This document shows positions 1-8,854 of a stretch of DNA of 64,000 bases, piece by piece. The stretch is from contig JAUNPS010000015.1 in the NCBI GenBank assembly GCA_030536575.1, positions 31,594 through 95,593 on the forward strand, given 5' to 3'. This stretch comes from Eubacteriales bacterium. Lineage in GTDB: Bacteria > Bacillota > Clostridia > Lachnospirales > Lachnospiraceae. The first letter of the stretch is position 1, and every line of letters begins with the position of its first letter. Made by a program: the position numbers and the translations under genes. A model generated the notes under the pieces. It made no database searches and had not been told where the DNA came from. It saw nothing but the letters and a program-made list of their open reading frames with translations.

Positions 1-1050
1 GGGACGAGCCGCTACGGGAAGGAACAGCCCGATCACACGGCGAAAGACGGAATCCGGGAGCTGATCGAAATCGGCAGGAAAGCGGGCGTCCGGGTGCATA
101 TCAGCCATCTCCCGAATGATTTCCTGGGCGCGCCCGCGATCGATGCGGAAAAGAGCCGGGAATCCTCAAGGGAAATTCTGGAAATGATCGAAGCATATAA
201 GCGAATGGGCGTTTCCGTCACCTGGGATGTGATTCCGCCCAATTGCATGAGCATGCTTTCCTATCCGCAGCTTGCATCCTTTTTTGCGCCGCTTTTGACG
301 GAGGAAGGCGGCATTACCCCGTTTGTGGAGAGACTGCGCCGGGACAAAGCCTATGAGGCGTGGATCCTGGACTGCGTGGAAACAAAACAGCTTGACAAAA
401 TTGCAAATATCTTTCCGCCGTTTCGGCGATTTCTGTCGGATCCCCAGGGTGAACGCACGAGTGCGATTCAGATTATCCGTTCGGCGTGCCCGGAAATCCA
501 GGGAAAGACGCTTGGGGAGCTTTCCGAAGAGTGGCAGCTTCCGAATGTCCAGGTGATTCTGGAAATCCTGAAACGGGATCCGAAGGCTTTTTACCACAGC
601 AGCCATGCACCTTCGGTTTCCGGCGGGGAGGAGGTTTACCTTGCCAGCCCGGATGCGTCCGTGGGATTTGACAGCACGGCGGCGGATTTTTCCTATAACA
701 TTGCAGGTTATGATTTTCCGCTTGATACCTGTCCCCCGAATAATTTTAATGCCATGATAAAGTATTTGAAAGAAACAACGCTTCCGTTTGAACAGGCCGT
801 TTACAAGGCCAGCGGGCACAGCGCGGACATTCTGGGATTAAAAAACCGGGGCCGCCTGCTTGCCGGGAATTATGCGGATGTGGTAATATTAAATCCTAAG
901 ACACTGGAACCCGCCAAGGATTACGCGGAACCGACGAAAGGGCCCAAAGGCGTGGATTACGTGCTGGTAAACGGCGTTTTTGCCGTGGTGGACGGCCGGG
1001 CGACGCATGCGCGAAGCGGGAAGATTTTACGGAGAGGAGCATTGCAATGA
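1..1050 (+). CDS. N-acyl-D-amino-acid deacylase (amidohydrolase), 5' end outside window
   Basis: The reading frame is open from base 1, so only the C-terminal ~349 residues are present. The family removes the acyl group from N-acyl-D-amino acids using a metal-dependent TIM barrel. Visible signs are HISHLPNDFLGAPAID, the position of the strand carrying a metal-ligand His in D-aminoacylases, and the closing beta-sandwich region with SGHSADILGLKNRGRL, then NYADVVILNP and a final VDYVLVNG segment, all typical of dihydroorotase/D-aminoacylase-like enzymes. The stop overlaps the next start by 4 bp (ATGA), so it is translationally coupled to the dipeptidase. The pair suggests use of D-residue-containing peptides. 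The exact substrate cannot be read from sequence. Confidence 0.82.
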   Translation, partial: GTSRYGKEQPDHTAKDGIRELIEIGRKAGVRVHISHLPNDFLGAPAIDAEKSRESSREILEMIEAYKRMGVSVTWDVIPPNCMSMLSYPQLASFFAPLLTEEGGITPFVERLRRDKAYEAWILDCVETKQLDKIANIFPPFRRFLSDPQGERTSAIQIIRSACPEIQGKTLGELSEEWQLPNVQVILEILKRDPKAFYHSSHAPSVSGGEEVYLASPDASVGFDSTAADFSYNIAGYDFPLDTCPPNNFNAMIKYLKETTLPFEQAVYKASGHSADILGLKNRGRLLAGNYADVVILNPKTLEPAKDYAEPTKGPKGVDYVLVNGVFAVVDGRATHARSGKILRRGALQ

Positions 1051-2447
1051 TTGAAAAAATCCGGGAATTTATCGAGGCACACGAGGCGGAGATGCTGGAG
1101 GATGCGAAAGCATTGATCGCGATTAACAGTGAACGGATGGAGGCAAAACCGGGGATGCCCTACGGGGAAGGGACGGCAAAAGTCTTCCAGGAGGCGGAAA
1201 AAATTTTACAGAGCCACGGGTTTGCACCGAAAAACTATGAGAACTATGTTTTGGCGGCGGATTTGAACGAAAATCCGGCCAGGCTGGACATTCTGGCTCA
1301 TCTGGACGTGGTTCCGGCGGGGGAGGGCTTTACGGTGACGGAGCCGTTCTGCCCGGTGGTGCAGGATGGAAAGCTTTATGGGAGAGGCGCGGCGGACGAT
1401 AAGGGCCCGGCGGTGGCGGCGCTCTACGCGATGCGCGCGGTCAAAGAGCTGGGGATTCCGCTTAGCGGAAACTGCCGTCTGATTTTGGGAGCCGATGAGG
1501 AATGCGGCAGCAGCGACATTGCTTATTATTATCAGAAGGAAAAGGAAGCGCCCATGACGTTTTCGCCGGATGCGGATTTTCCGCTGATCAATCTGGAAAA
1601 AGGCGGGCTTCAGCTTGGCTTTACGGCGGAAGCGGGGGAGCAGGGCGAAGGGATTCGGCTGGTTTCCATTCAGGCGGGAACGAAGATCAATGTGGTGCCC
1701 GGAAAAGCGGAGGCAGTTCTGAAAAATGCCGAAAAGGAAAGCCTGGTTTCGCTGGCGCAGGAAATCACGGAAGAGACGGGCGTTTCGTTTACCTTTACGG
1801 AGGAGAAGGACGGGATTCATGTGCTGGCAGAGGGAAGTTTTGCGCATGCGGCTTCTCCGGAGGGCGGGAAGAATGCCCTGACGGCGCTGGTGTGGTTTTT
1901 GAGCCGGATTCCTTTTGGCGCGGAGGAGGTGCGCTCTTTGCTTGGAGCGCTGCATGCAATGTTCCCACATGGGGATTGTCACGGCGAAGCCCTGGGCGTG
2001 AATCATGCGGATGAGAAATCCGGGCGTCTGACGCTGAGTTTTGATATGCTGAAGTTTGACGGGAAGACGTTGGCGGGGGCTTTCGACTGCCGCGCGCCGC
2101 TGTGTGCGAATGAAGAGAATACCGGGGACGTGATCCGGAAGCGGCTTCGGGAGGCAGGCTTTATGCCGGATGACGGCAGCATGTATGAGCCGCATTATGT
2201 GCCGGAGGATTCGGCGCTGGTTCAGACGCTGCTTGCCTGCTATGAGGATGTTACCGGGAAAAAGGGGAAGCCGCTGGCGATTGGCGGCGGGACTTATGTG
2301 CACCATATTGAAAACGGTGTGGCTTTTGGATGTGCGGAGGAGGATGTGGACAATCATATGCATGGGGCGGATGAGTTTATGCTGGTGGAGCAGATGAAGA
2401 AGAGCGCGGTGATTTTTGCGCTGGCGATTCTGCGCTTGTGCGAATAA
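1047..2447 (+). CDS. M20 family dipeptidase (PepV/Sapep-like)
   Basis: 466 residues, the normal length for Zn/Mn-dependent dipeptidases of the PepV/Sapep group. The catalytic lobe shows ILAHLDVVPAG (metal-ligand His and catalytic Asp), GRGAADDKGP (bridging Asp) and GADEECGSSD (general-base Glu and metal-ligand Glu), with a long lid domain inserted in the middle and a final HGADE metal-binding segment. It hydrolyses dipeptides in the cytoplasm; some members accept D-residues, which fits the coupled upstream D-aminoacylase. The start is fixed by the ATGA overlap. A strong terminator follows. Confidence 0.88.
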   Translation: MIEKIREFIEAHEAEMLEDAKALIAINSERMEAKPGMPYGEGTAKVFQEAEKILQSHGFAPKNYENYVLAADLNENPARLDILAHLDVVPAGEGFTVTEPFCPVVQDGKLYGRGAADDKGPAVAALYAMRAVKELGIPLSGNCRLILGADEECGSSDIAYYYQKEKEAPMTFSPDADFPLINLEKGGLQLGFTAEAGEQGEGIRLVSIQAGTKINVVPGKAEAVLKNAEKESLVSLAQEITEETGVSFTFTEEKDGIHVLAEGSFAHAASPEGGKNALTALVWFLSRIPFGAEEVRSLLGALHAMFPHGDCHGEALGVNHADEKSGRLTLSFDMLKFDGKTLAGAFDCRAPLCANEENTGDVIRKRLREAGFMPDDGSMYEPHYVPEDSALVQTLLACYEDVTGKKGKPLAIGGGTYVHHIENGVAFGCAEEDVDNHMHGADEFMLVEQMKKSAVIFALAILRLCE

Positions 2448-2460
2448 CAGAAACAATACA

Positions 2461-2498
2461 AAGGCTGTGCACCTCTGCGAAAGGAGCACAGCCTTTTT
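2461..2498 (+). terminator. Rho-independent terminator between convergent genes
   Basis: Perfect 10-bp stem (AAGGCTGTGC / GCACAGCCTT) with a 15-nt loop and a T tract. It ends the deacylase-dipeptidase operon just before the convergent MATE gene. Confidence 0.85.
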
Positions 2499-2552
2499 AA
2501 AAAGAGTGAAAGGATGAGAAAGCTTGAAAAGTGCCGGGGCGTGGCAGCTTCC

Positions 2553-3911
2553 TTAGGTAAGCGACATAGCCAGCCGCTTGCGGGGATGCTGCATCCGATG
2601 CATTGTCATATAGTAAGCGGCGCACAGCGGGATGCAGGCTCCAATCCACGCCAGCGGATTTGCGAAGCATGCCCCGGTAAATCCGGCGTACTCCACCAGA
2701 ATCAGCGCGGCGAAGGCCCGCATGATCAGCTCCATGATTCCGGCTACGGTCGGCACCAGGCCTTTGCCAAGGCCCTGCAACGTAAAACGATAGATGAACA
2801 GCAGAGCCAGAACCCAGTACAGCGTGCCGGAGATGGACAGGAACGTTTTGGCAAGTTCCAGAACTTCCGTTTCGGCGGTTCCGACGAAGATGGCGGCCAG
2901 ATTGCTCCCAAAGCAGACATTTACGAGTCCCGCCACCAGGCTGAAGCTGACGGACATGAGGATGCACTGGAAAACGCCTTTGCGGATGCGGTCAATTTTA
3001 TGCGCACCGTAATTCTGTGCCGCATAAGTCGCCATAGCTGCGCCGAAGGAATTCAGCGGCATGGTGGCAATGCTGTCGATTTTCTGCGCGGCCGTGTAGG
3101 CAGCCACGGAGGTAGCCCCCAGGCCATTTAACGCAAACTGAAGAATCAGGCTTCCGATGGCGATAATGGACATTTGAAAGGCCATCGGGAAAGCGGTATT
3201 TAAATGAAGCTTCACTTCCTGGCGCGTCAGGTGGAAATGACGCCGTTCTACCCAGAAAGCGGGCTGCTTTTTCCGAATGTAAAGGGAGCAGCAGAGGCCG
3301 GAAACAAGCTGCGCGAGGATGGTAGCGGCTCCGGCGCCCAGGACGCCCAGACCGAAAACCAGGATGAAAATCAGATCCAGGACAATGTTCACGCAGCAGG
3401 CGATCACCAGGAAATACAGCGGCATCCGGCTGTCGCCCAGGGCGCGCAGCATATTGGACGTAATGTTATAAAGCACCGTGGCGGAAATGCCGCAGAAAAT
3501 GACGGTGAGGTAGCGGGTCGCATCATCGATGATTTCTTCCGGCGTCTGTAAAAGCTCCAGGGCAGGCCGCGCAACCAAAACAGCCAGAATGGTCATGCAG
3601 ACGGACAGCACCGCGCTTAACACAATACTCGCGGCAAAGCTCCGTTTTACCCCTTCCGAATCACCCGCCCCGAACCGCTGGGAAGTAATGATAGACAGGC
3701 CGGAAGTGAAGCCGTTTACGAAGCCTAAGATGAAGAAGGTCAGGCTTCCGGTGCAGCCTACGGCGGCCAGGGCATTGACGCCAATGGTCCGTCCTACGAT
3801 CACGGTGTCCGCCATGCTGTAAAATTGCTGGAAGATATTTCCAACGATCAGCGGCAGGGCAAAGAAGAAAATCAGTTTAGCGGGATTCCCCGTTGTCATA
3901 CTTTTTGTCAT
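2553..3911 (-). CDS. MATE family multidrug/cation efflux transporter
   Basis: About 452 residues with roughly 12 hydrophobic segments, the usual MATE size. It opens with TGNPAKLIFFFALPLIVGN and FYSMADTVIVGR, a classic MATE N-terminus; the second repeat contains GLGATSVAAYTAAQKID and PLNSFGAAMATYAAQNYGA, typical of the DinF/NorM-like clostridial branch. It should export cationic drugs or metabolites using Na+ or H+. An ATG at 3947 is possible, but the ATG at 3911 has a strong GGAGGG ribosome site, so I chose that. It is divergent from the AraC regulator at 4093, which could control it. Confidence 0.9.
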   Translation of the reverse strand: MTKSMTTGNPAKLIFFFALPLIVGNIFQQFYSMADTVIVGRTIGVNALAAVGCTGSLTFFILGFVNGFTSGLSIITSQRFGAGDSEGVKRSFAASIVLSAVLSVCMTILAVLVARPALELLQTPEEIIDDATRYLTVIFCGISATVLYNITSNMLRALGDSRMPLYFLVIACCVNIVLDLIFILVFGLGVLGAGAATILAQLVSGLCCSLYIRKKQPAFWVERRHFHLTRQEVKLHLNTAFPMAFQMSIIAIGSLILQFALNGLGATSVAAYTAAQKIDSIATMPLNSFGAAMATYAAQNYGAHKIDRIRKGVFQCILMSVSFSLVAGLVNVCFGSNLAAIFVGTAETEVLELAKTFLSISGTLYWVLALLFIYRFTLQGLGKGLVPTVAGIMELIMRAFAALILVEYAGFTGACFANPLAWIGACIPLCAAYYMTMHRMQHPRKRLAMSLT

Positions 3912-4092
3912 TTCGTATCCCTCCTGGATTTGTTCTTGTACCCCCATTATAAAATTTTCTTCAAAAAGAGGAATGTAATTTTCTGTACTTTAGATGTGCA
4001 ATATTGTATACTTACTGGAAAAGGATGACGGCATGCTGCCGCCGCGAAAAGGGCGGCCGCATACTTCGAATTTTATGACAGGAGGGGTTTCT

Positions 4093-4986
4093 ATGTGTAC
4101 GCCGGCTTATGATATGACTTATACGGACTTGAATCCGAAATTTTTGTTTACCTGCATGCAGTCCCGGACGGAGGAAACGACGTTCCATTGCCACGATTTT
4201 GTGGAGCTTACCTTTATCCTGAAGGGGGAATGCCGTTTCCGCATCGACGGCGGGGAGCATCTGGTGGAAGAAGGGGATCTGATCATGCTGAACCCTGGCA
4301 CGTATCATCAGAGCATTCCGGGGGAGGATTTGGAGCATCCGGCCAGGGAATGTCACATTGCGTTCTCCGATGTGGAATTCGTCAACTGCCCGAAGGGTTT
4401 TCTCCCGTTGTTCCAGGGCGGCACAAACATTGTCCGGCTTCCCGAAGGGACGAAAAAGGAGCTGGTTTCTTTGTGCAATGCGATGAATCAGGAGGCGAAT
4501 TCCCGCGAACCGGGCCGGTATTTCATGCTGAAGGCCTACCTGATCCAGGTGCTGTGTCTGATCGAGCGGTTCCGGCACCAGGAACGGGCGATTATCGACG
4601 TGCAGAAAGGAAAAGCCCCGACGGGACGAGAATTTAAATCCATTAATAAAAAATATGTAATTCAGCAGATTATGGACTATATGGAGACTCATTATCAGGA
4701 AAAAATTTCGCTGGATCAGATTGCGGAAAATATGTATCTGAGTTCTTATTACATTTCGAAACTGTTTAAGAGTGAAACTGGGGATACGCCGATCAATTTC
4801 CTGATCAGCCTGCGCATGCGGAAAGCCAGGGAGATCCTGGATGCCAGTCCGGAGTGCCCGATTCAGGAGGTGGCCGCGGCGGTAGGCTATGAGGACGCCT
4901 ATCATTTCAGCAAGCTTTTTAAGAGATATTACGGGCTGTCGCCGATGTATTATAAGGCGCGGCGTTACTATTCGGACAATACCTGA
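4093..4986 (+). CDS. AraC family transcriptional regulator with cupin sensor
   Basis: About 297 residues. The N-terminal half is a cupin-type sensor (HCHDFVELTFILKG, then a glycine-rich turn and LIMLNPGTYHQSIPG). The C-terminal ~100 residues are two AraC helix-turn-helices (SLDQIAENMYLSSYYISKLF and AAAVGYEDAYHFSKLFKRYY). Upstream in-frame ATGs exist from 3994, but the ATG at 4093 follows a GGAGGGG site at the right spacing. The ligand is unknown. The closest neighbour that it could regulate is the divergent MATE exporter; no sugar genes are adjacent. Confidence 0.88.
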   Translation: MCTPAYDMTYTDLNPKFLFTCMQSRTEETTFHCHDFVELTFILKGECRFRIDGGEHLVEEGDLIMLNPGTYHQSIPGEDLEHPARECHIAFSDVEFVNCPKGFLPLFQGGTNIVRLPEGTKKELVSLCNAMNQEANSREPGRYFMLKAYLIQVLCLIERFRHQERAIIDVQKGKAPTGREFKSINKKYVIQQIMDYMETHYQEKISLDQIAENMYLSSYYISKLFKSETGDTPINFLISLRMRKAREILDASPECPIQEVAAAVGYEDAYHFSKLFKRYYGLSPMYYKARRYYSDNT

Positions 4987-5045
4987 GCAGGTTTTTTTGC
5001 GAAGCAAAACTTAAAATGAGCCTGTGAATCGTTACTGGAACGGAA
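4985..5045 (+). repeat. Composite intergenic element, copy 1 (module B only)
   Basis: Contains TTTTTGCGAAGCAAAA, a 6-bp hairpin with GAA loop, then CCTGTGAATCGTTACTGGAA. The same block occurs at 11108-11162 with a few changes. An outer stem CAGGTTT/GAGCCTG (with G-U pairs) encloses the hairpin. It lies immediately after the AraC stop codon and may double as its terminator. Confidence 0.6.
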
Positions 5046-5060
5046 TGGGAGGAAACGGCG

Positions 5061-5633
5061 ATGGAGATCGGAAAATTTTTGGAAATTATGGATTTGGCGG
5101 AGAATCTGAAGAACAATACGCGTCATTCCTGGACGTCCGCCGGGCGGCGGGAGAGCGTGGCCGAGCATAGCTGGCGGCTGGTGCTGATGGCCTATTTTGT
5201 GAAGGATGAATTCCCGGAGGCGGACATGGACAAGGTGCTGAAAATGTGTCTGTTCCACGATATGGGGGAGGCCTTTACCGGGGACATTCCGGCGTTTCTG
5301 AAGACGGAGGGTGACGAGCAGACGGAGGAAGCGCAGATTCAGAAGTGGCTTTCGACATTGCCCGCGCCTTACCGGACGGAATTGGAAGAGCTGTTTGCGG
5401 AGATGAGTGCCCTTGCTACCACCGAGGCGAGGATTTATAAGGCTTTGGATAAGATGGAGGCGCTGATCCAGCACAATGAGGCGGACATTTCCACCTGGCT
5501 TCCGCTGGAATATGAGCTTCAGATGACCTACGGGACAAAAGAAGTCCAGTTTTCCGCATATATGCAGGCATTGAAAAAAGAAGTGAACCGCATTTCGCAG
5601 GAAAAAATCGACGCGAAGGAGAAAGAAGGATGA
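5061..5633 (+). CDS. HD-domain phosphohydrolase, YfbR/HDDC2-like 5'-deoxynucleotidase
   Basis: 190 residues. HD-domain ligands are visible in order: RESVAEHSW (His), LFHDMGEAFTGDIP (HD doublet) and ALDKMEAL (distal Asp). This pattern and length match the HDDC2/YfbR group, which dephosphorylates deoxynucleoside monophosphates. A GGGAGG ribosome site precedes the ATG. The stop overlaps the next gene by 4 bp, so it is coupled to the NUDIX hydrolase, suggesting a nucleotide-housekeeping pair. Confidence 0.85.
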   Translation: MEIGKFLEIMDLAENLKNNTRHSWTSAGRRESVAEHSWRLVLMAYFVKDEFPEADMDKVLKMCLFHDMGEAFTGDIPAFLKTEGDEQTEEAQIQKWLSTLPAPYRTELEELFAEMSALATTEARIYKALDKMEALIQHNEADISTWLPLEYELQMTYGTKEVQFSAYMQALKKEVNRISQEKIDAKEKEG

Positions 5634-6250
5634 AAGAGGAAAAATGGCTGGACTGGATCATCGAGCTGCAGAGCCTGGCCCAGAGCGGCCTGTTTTATGG
5701 AAAGGACGTTTATGACCGGGAGCGGTACGAGCGGATTCGGGAAATTTCTGCGGAAATGATGGGCAGCCTGACGGATCTGCCGCTTTCGGCGGTGCGGGGC
5801 CTGTTCTGCAATGAGGTGGGCTACCAGACGCCGAAGCTGGACACACGGGCGGCGATTTTTGACGGGCAGGGAAAGATTTTGCTGGTTCATGAGAACAATG
5901 GAACCTGGTCGATGCCGGGCGGCTGGGTGGATGTGAACGTTTCGGTAAAGGAAAATGTGGAGAAGGAAGTCCTGGAGGAGGCGGGGCTTGTCGTCCGGGC
6001 CGGAAGAGTGATTGCGGTGCAGGATCGGGAAAAGCATAATCAGCCCCGGTACGCTTATAAAGTGTGCAAGATTTTTGTCCAATGCGCGGTGGAGGGCGGA
6101 AGCTTTCAGGAAAATATTGAGACGACGGAAAGCGCTTATTTTGCGGAGGATGCGCTTCCGGTGCTGGCAGAAGAAAAATGCAATGAAGAGCAGGTGCGGA
6201 TGTGTTTTCAGGCGTACCGGGCAAAAGATTGGGAGACACTTTTGGAGTAG
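5630..6250 (+). CDS. NUDIX hydrolase with N-terminal helical domain
   Basis: 206 residues. Residues ~1-65 form the small helical domain found in one branch of ADP-sugar NUDIX enzymes. The NUDIX box begins WSMPGGWVDVNVS and ends VEKEVLEEAGL. Compared with the consensus GX5EX7REUXEEXGU, the first Glu is Val and the Arg is Lys, while the catalytic EE pair is intact. It probably hydrolyses a nucleoside diphosphate linked to another group; the substrate is not readable. The start overlaps the HD gene stop. Confidence 0.85.
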   Translation: MKEEKWLDWIIELQSLAQSGLFYGKDVYDRERYERIREISAEMMGSLTDLPLSAVRGLFCNEVGYQTPKLDTRAAIFDGQGKILLVHENNGTWSMPGGWVDVNVSVKENVEKEVLEEAGLVVRAGRVIAVQDREKHNQPRYAYKVCKIFVQCAVEGGSFQENIETTESAYFAEDALPVLAEEKCNEEQVRMCFQAYRAKDWETLLE

Positions 6251-6264
6251 GAAGGATTTGGAAA

Positions 6265-6993
6265 ATGAGAGGGTTCGGAACCATTGTGAATGTGGCGGCA
6301 GTCCTGGCAGGAGGAGGCCTGGGGCTGCTTTTGAAAAATGGATTGAAGGAGCGGTATCAGCAGATTTTGATGCAGGCGCTGGGGCTTTGTACGATTTTCA
6401 TCGGGATATCCGGGGCATTGAAAGGGATGTTCCAGGTGAACGGCGAGACTCTGGAGACGGGCGGGACAATGCTGATGATCGCTTCGTTGGTGATTGGCTC
6501 CCTTTTGGGGGAGTGGATGGACATTGAAGAAAAGATGGAACGGTTTGGCGAGTGGCTGAAGGCGCATTTCGGCGGACAGGGAGACAGCCAGTTTGTGGAG
6601 GGATTTGTGGCGACTTCGCTGGTGATCTGTGTCGGGGCGATGGCGATTGTGGGTGCATTGGAGGACGGGCTGACAGGGGATTCGTCCATGCTGCTGGCGA
6701 AGGCGGTGCTGGACGGCGTGATCGTAATGGTTTTTGCTTCAACGTATGGGAAAGGGGCGCTGTTTTCGGCGATTCCGGTGGGAATCTGGCAGGGAGGCAT
6801 TACGCTGTTTGCCGGGGTGCTGAAGCCGCTTCTGACGGAGGCGATGATCGGGGATTTGTCTTTCGTGGGGAATATGCTGATTTTCTGCGTGGGGATTAAC
6901 CTGGCGTTCGGGAAGAAGTTCCGGGTGGGGAATATGCTTCCGGCGTTGGTGATTGTGGTGCTGTATGATGTGATTCAAATAAATTTTTTCTGA
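6265..6993 (+). CDS. DUF554 family integral membrane protein
   Basis: About 242 residues, with the DUF554 hallmark start GTIVNVAAVLAGGGLGLLLK and several hydrophobic helices, including LVICVGAMAIVGALEDGL and MLIFCVGINLAFG. The start is the ATG at 6265 after GAAGGA; an upstream ATG at 6202 lies inside the NUDIX gene. The function of this widespread family (YdfK/YqgA type) is not firmly established, and a transport role is often supposed. It sits 14 bp after the NUDIX gene, so it is likely in one operon. Confidence 0.88.
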   Translation: MRGFGTIVNVAAVLAGGGLGLLLKNGLKERYQQILMQALGLCTIFIGISGALKGMFQVNGETLETGGTMLMIASLVIGSLLGEWMDIEEKMERFGEWLKAHFGGQGDSQFVEGFVATSLVICVGAMAIVGALEDGLTGDSSMLLAKAVLDGVIVMVFASTYGKGALFSAIPVGIWQGGITLFAGVLKPLLTEAMIGDLSFVGNMLIFCVGINLAFGKKFRVGNMLPALVIVVLYDVIQINFF

Positions 6994-7092
6994 AAACCGG
7001 GAACCAAACTGCGGGAAGACTCCTCTAATAAGTGTAAGGAACAAAAAACAAGATTGCTGCAGCAAAGACCTTGGGATTGGAGGCTTACAATT

Positions 7093-7578
7093 ATGAAGAA
7101 GGAGCAGTTTATCCAGGCGGCGAGAGAGCTGGAGACTCCTTTGTACTATACCGCACGCTCGATTCTGAGAAATGACGAGGACTGCGCGGACGCGGTGCAG
7201 GAAGGGCTGATGCACGCTTTTGAAAAGCTGCATACGCTGAAGGAGGATCGCTATTTCAAGACCTGGCTGACAAAGATTGTGATCAGGGAATGCTATGATA
7301 TCCTGAGAAAACAGAAAAAGCAGGTGCCCTATGAGGATTCCATGCAGGAAGACGCCGCATGGGAACCGGACAGGTATTCGGAGCTTTATCAGGCGATTCT
7401 GGAATTGCCGGAGGAGCTGCGGGTTTCGGTGACGCTCTATTATCTGGAAGGATTTTCCGTGAAGGAGACGGCGGAAATCCTCCAGGTGCGGGAGGGAACC
7501 GTAAAGAGCCGCCTGTCCAGGGCGCGTGGGAAACTGAAGGAATGTCTGGATTACAGCAGGGAGGTATCGGTATGTTAG
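7093..7578 (+). CDS. ECF-type RNA polymerase sigma factor
   Basis: 161 residues with sigma region 2 (LYYTARSILRNDEDCADAVQ, then KTWLTKIVIRECYDILR) and region 4 (LPEELRVSVTLYYLEGFSVK and VREGTVKSRLSRARGKLKE). A GGAGG ribosome site ends 10 nt before the ATG. The last codons overlap the start of the DUF4179 gene, giving the usual sigma/anti-sigma pair. It probably directs a cell-envelope stress regulon, as SigV-like ECF factors do; the signal is unknown. Confidence 0.92.
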   Translation: MKKEQFIQAARELETPLYYTARSILRNDEDCADAVQEGLMHAFEKLHTLKEDRYFKTWLTKIVIRECYDILRKQKKQVPYEDSMQEDAAWEPDRYSELYQAILELPEELRVSVTLYYLEGFSVKETAEILQVREGTVKSRLSRARGKLKECLDYSREVSVC

Positions 7579-8711
7579 AAGAAAAAAGATGGGAACAGTC
7601 CGGGCCGGAAGTGCCGGAGAATTTTCATAAGAGATTTGAGGAGACGTTGGAGCAGATTGAACGGAAGCCTACGGCGCGGAAGTGGAAAACGGCTTACCGG
7701 GTGCTGGCGGCAGCGGCGGCGGTGGCAGCCCTGGGAGGAGGAACCGTCCTGGCGGCGGGAGTTTTTGGATGGAACCCCAAGGCTGTGGAGAAATGGCAGC
7801 CGTCGGATGTGCAGCAGGAGGAGCTTGTGGAAGCGAAGGCTGCGCAGTCTTATGAGGAAGCGGGCGTTACCCAGGACGGCGTGACGGTGAAGCTTCTTCA
7901 GACTCTTCAGGATGAGCGGCAGATTTATATGATGCTGCAGGTGGATTTTCCGGAGGGGATGGCATTTTCATCAGAGTATACCTTTGACCAGTGGGAGGTT
8001 CTTGTGGACGGGAAGCCGATTACGGATCTGGCCGAGCAGGAGCAGAGCAGCCTGGCCTGCGGTGGGAACTTTGTGAGTACGCCGGAGACGGACACCGGGG
8101 AAGTCTATGAGGCGCTTTATGAAGTGAATGCGAGTTTTGCGAAAAAGGTGGATCTGGCCGGGAAGGAGATCGGCCTTGTGCTGAAGGATCTGTGCGATAC
8201 GGAGAAGGGGGATGTGACGGAGAAGCTGGCGGAAGGAAGCTGGGAGTTTTCGTGGACGGCAGAGGATGCGTCGAAGATTGTGCGGACGTTTGCGGTGGAG
8301 CAGACGTATGACTTTGGCGGGTATGAGATTCTGATTCAGAAGATTGAGCTGTCACCGCTGGGGTATACGGTTTATGCGGATTATGAGTCGGCGATGGCGG
8401 TGGAAGAGGATGAGCGGAACCGGTTTGAGTACAATGGGGATGATCCGGGGATGGAGCTGGATACGCGGCTGGCGATCCGGGGCGTGAAGATGAAGGATGG
8501 AACGGTCATGCTGGCGAGTACGGAGAATGGAGATGCGGAAGGGGAAACGGGCGAGTTCCTTGCGTATGTCCTGGGAGGCAGCGGAATGAATAAGAACCAG
8601 GAGGAGGGGACGGTTGAGGTTTATCAGAACTTCTCGAAGGTTTTGGATATGGAGAATGTGGAGAGTGTGTATTTGATGAGGGGGGATGTGGAGATTTCTT
8701 TGGAAGGATAA
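7572..8711 (+). CDS. DUF4179 membrane protein, probable anti-sigma factor
   Basis: 379 residues: a short cytoplasmic N-terminus with VPENFHKRFEETLEQI, one membrane helix (YRVLAAAAAVAALGGGTVLAAGVF, about residues 47-70), then a large extracellular beta-rich domain. This DUF4179 layout is common in Firmicutes directly behind ECF sigma genes. The start ATG overlaps the sigma stop by 7 bp, with GGAGG upstream inside the sigma gene. Inferred role: hold the upstream sigma factor inactive until an extracellular signal releases it. Confidence 0.82.
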   Translation: MLEEKRWEQSGPEVPENFHKRFEETLEQIERKPTARKWKTAYRVLAAAAAVAALGGGTVLAAGVFGWNPKAVEKWQPSDVQQEELVEAKAAQSYEEAGVTQDGVTVKLLQTLQDERQIYMMLQVDFPEGMAFSSEYTFDQWEVLVDGKPITDLAEQEQSSLACGGNFVSTPETDTGEVYEALYEVNASFAKKVDLAGKEIGLVLKDLCDTEKGDVTEKLAEGSWEFSWTAEDASKIVRTFAVEQTYDFGGYEILIQKIELSPLGYTVYADYESAMAVEEDERNRFEYNGDDPGMELDTRLAIRGVKMKDGTVMLASTENGDAEGETGEFLAYVLGGSGMNKNQEEGTVEVYQNFSKVLDMENVESVYLMRGDVEISLEG

Positions 8712-8722
8712 AAGGAGTGGGG

Positions 8723-8750
8723 AAAAGTCCGGCGGGAGCCGGGCTTTTTC
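8723..8750 (+). terminator. Rho-independent terminator of sigma/anti-sigma operon
   Basis: AAAAGTCCGGC and GCCGGGCTTTTT form an 8-bp stem with one G-U pair, followed by five T residues. Confidence 0.75.
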
Positions 8751-8854
8751 TTGTCATATTTCAGACAGAAATCCCCTTTGAATGAGGTGAAAATGCAAGA
8801 ATGTAGTTTGTTCCTGACGAAATAGAACTTGTATTTCTTACACCGCTATTGTAG

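Noticed and set aside
1206-2489. 427-codon minus-strand open frame opposite the M20 dipeptidase
   Set aside because: The opposite strand encodes a dipeptidase with all catalytic motifs; the antisense product is Arg/His-rich low-complexity, a GC-driven shadow.
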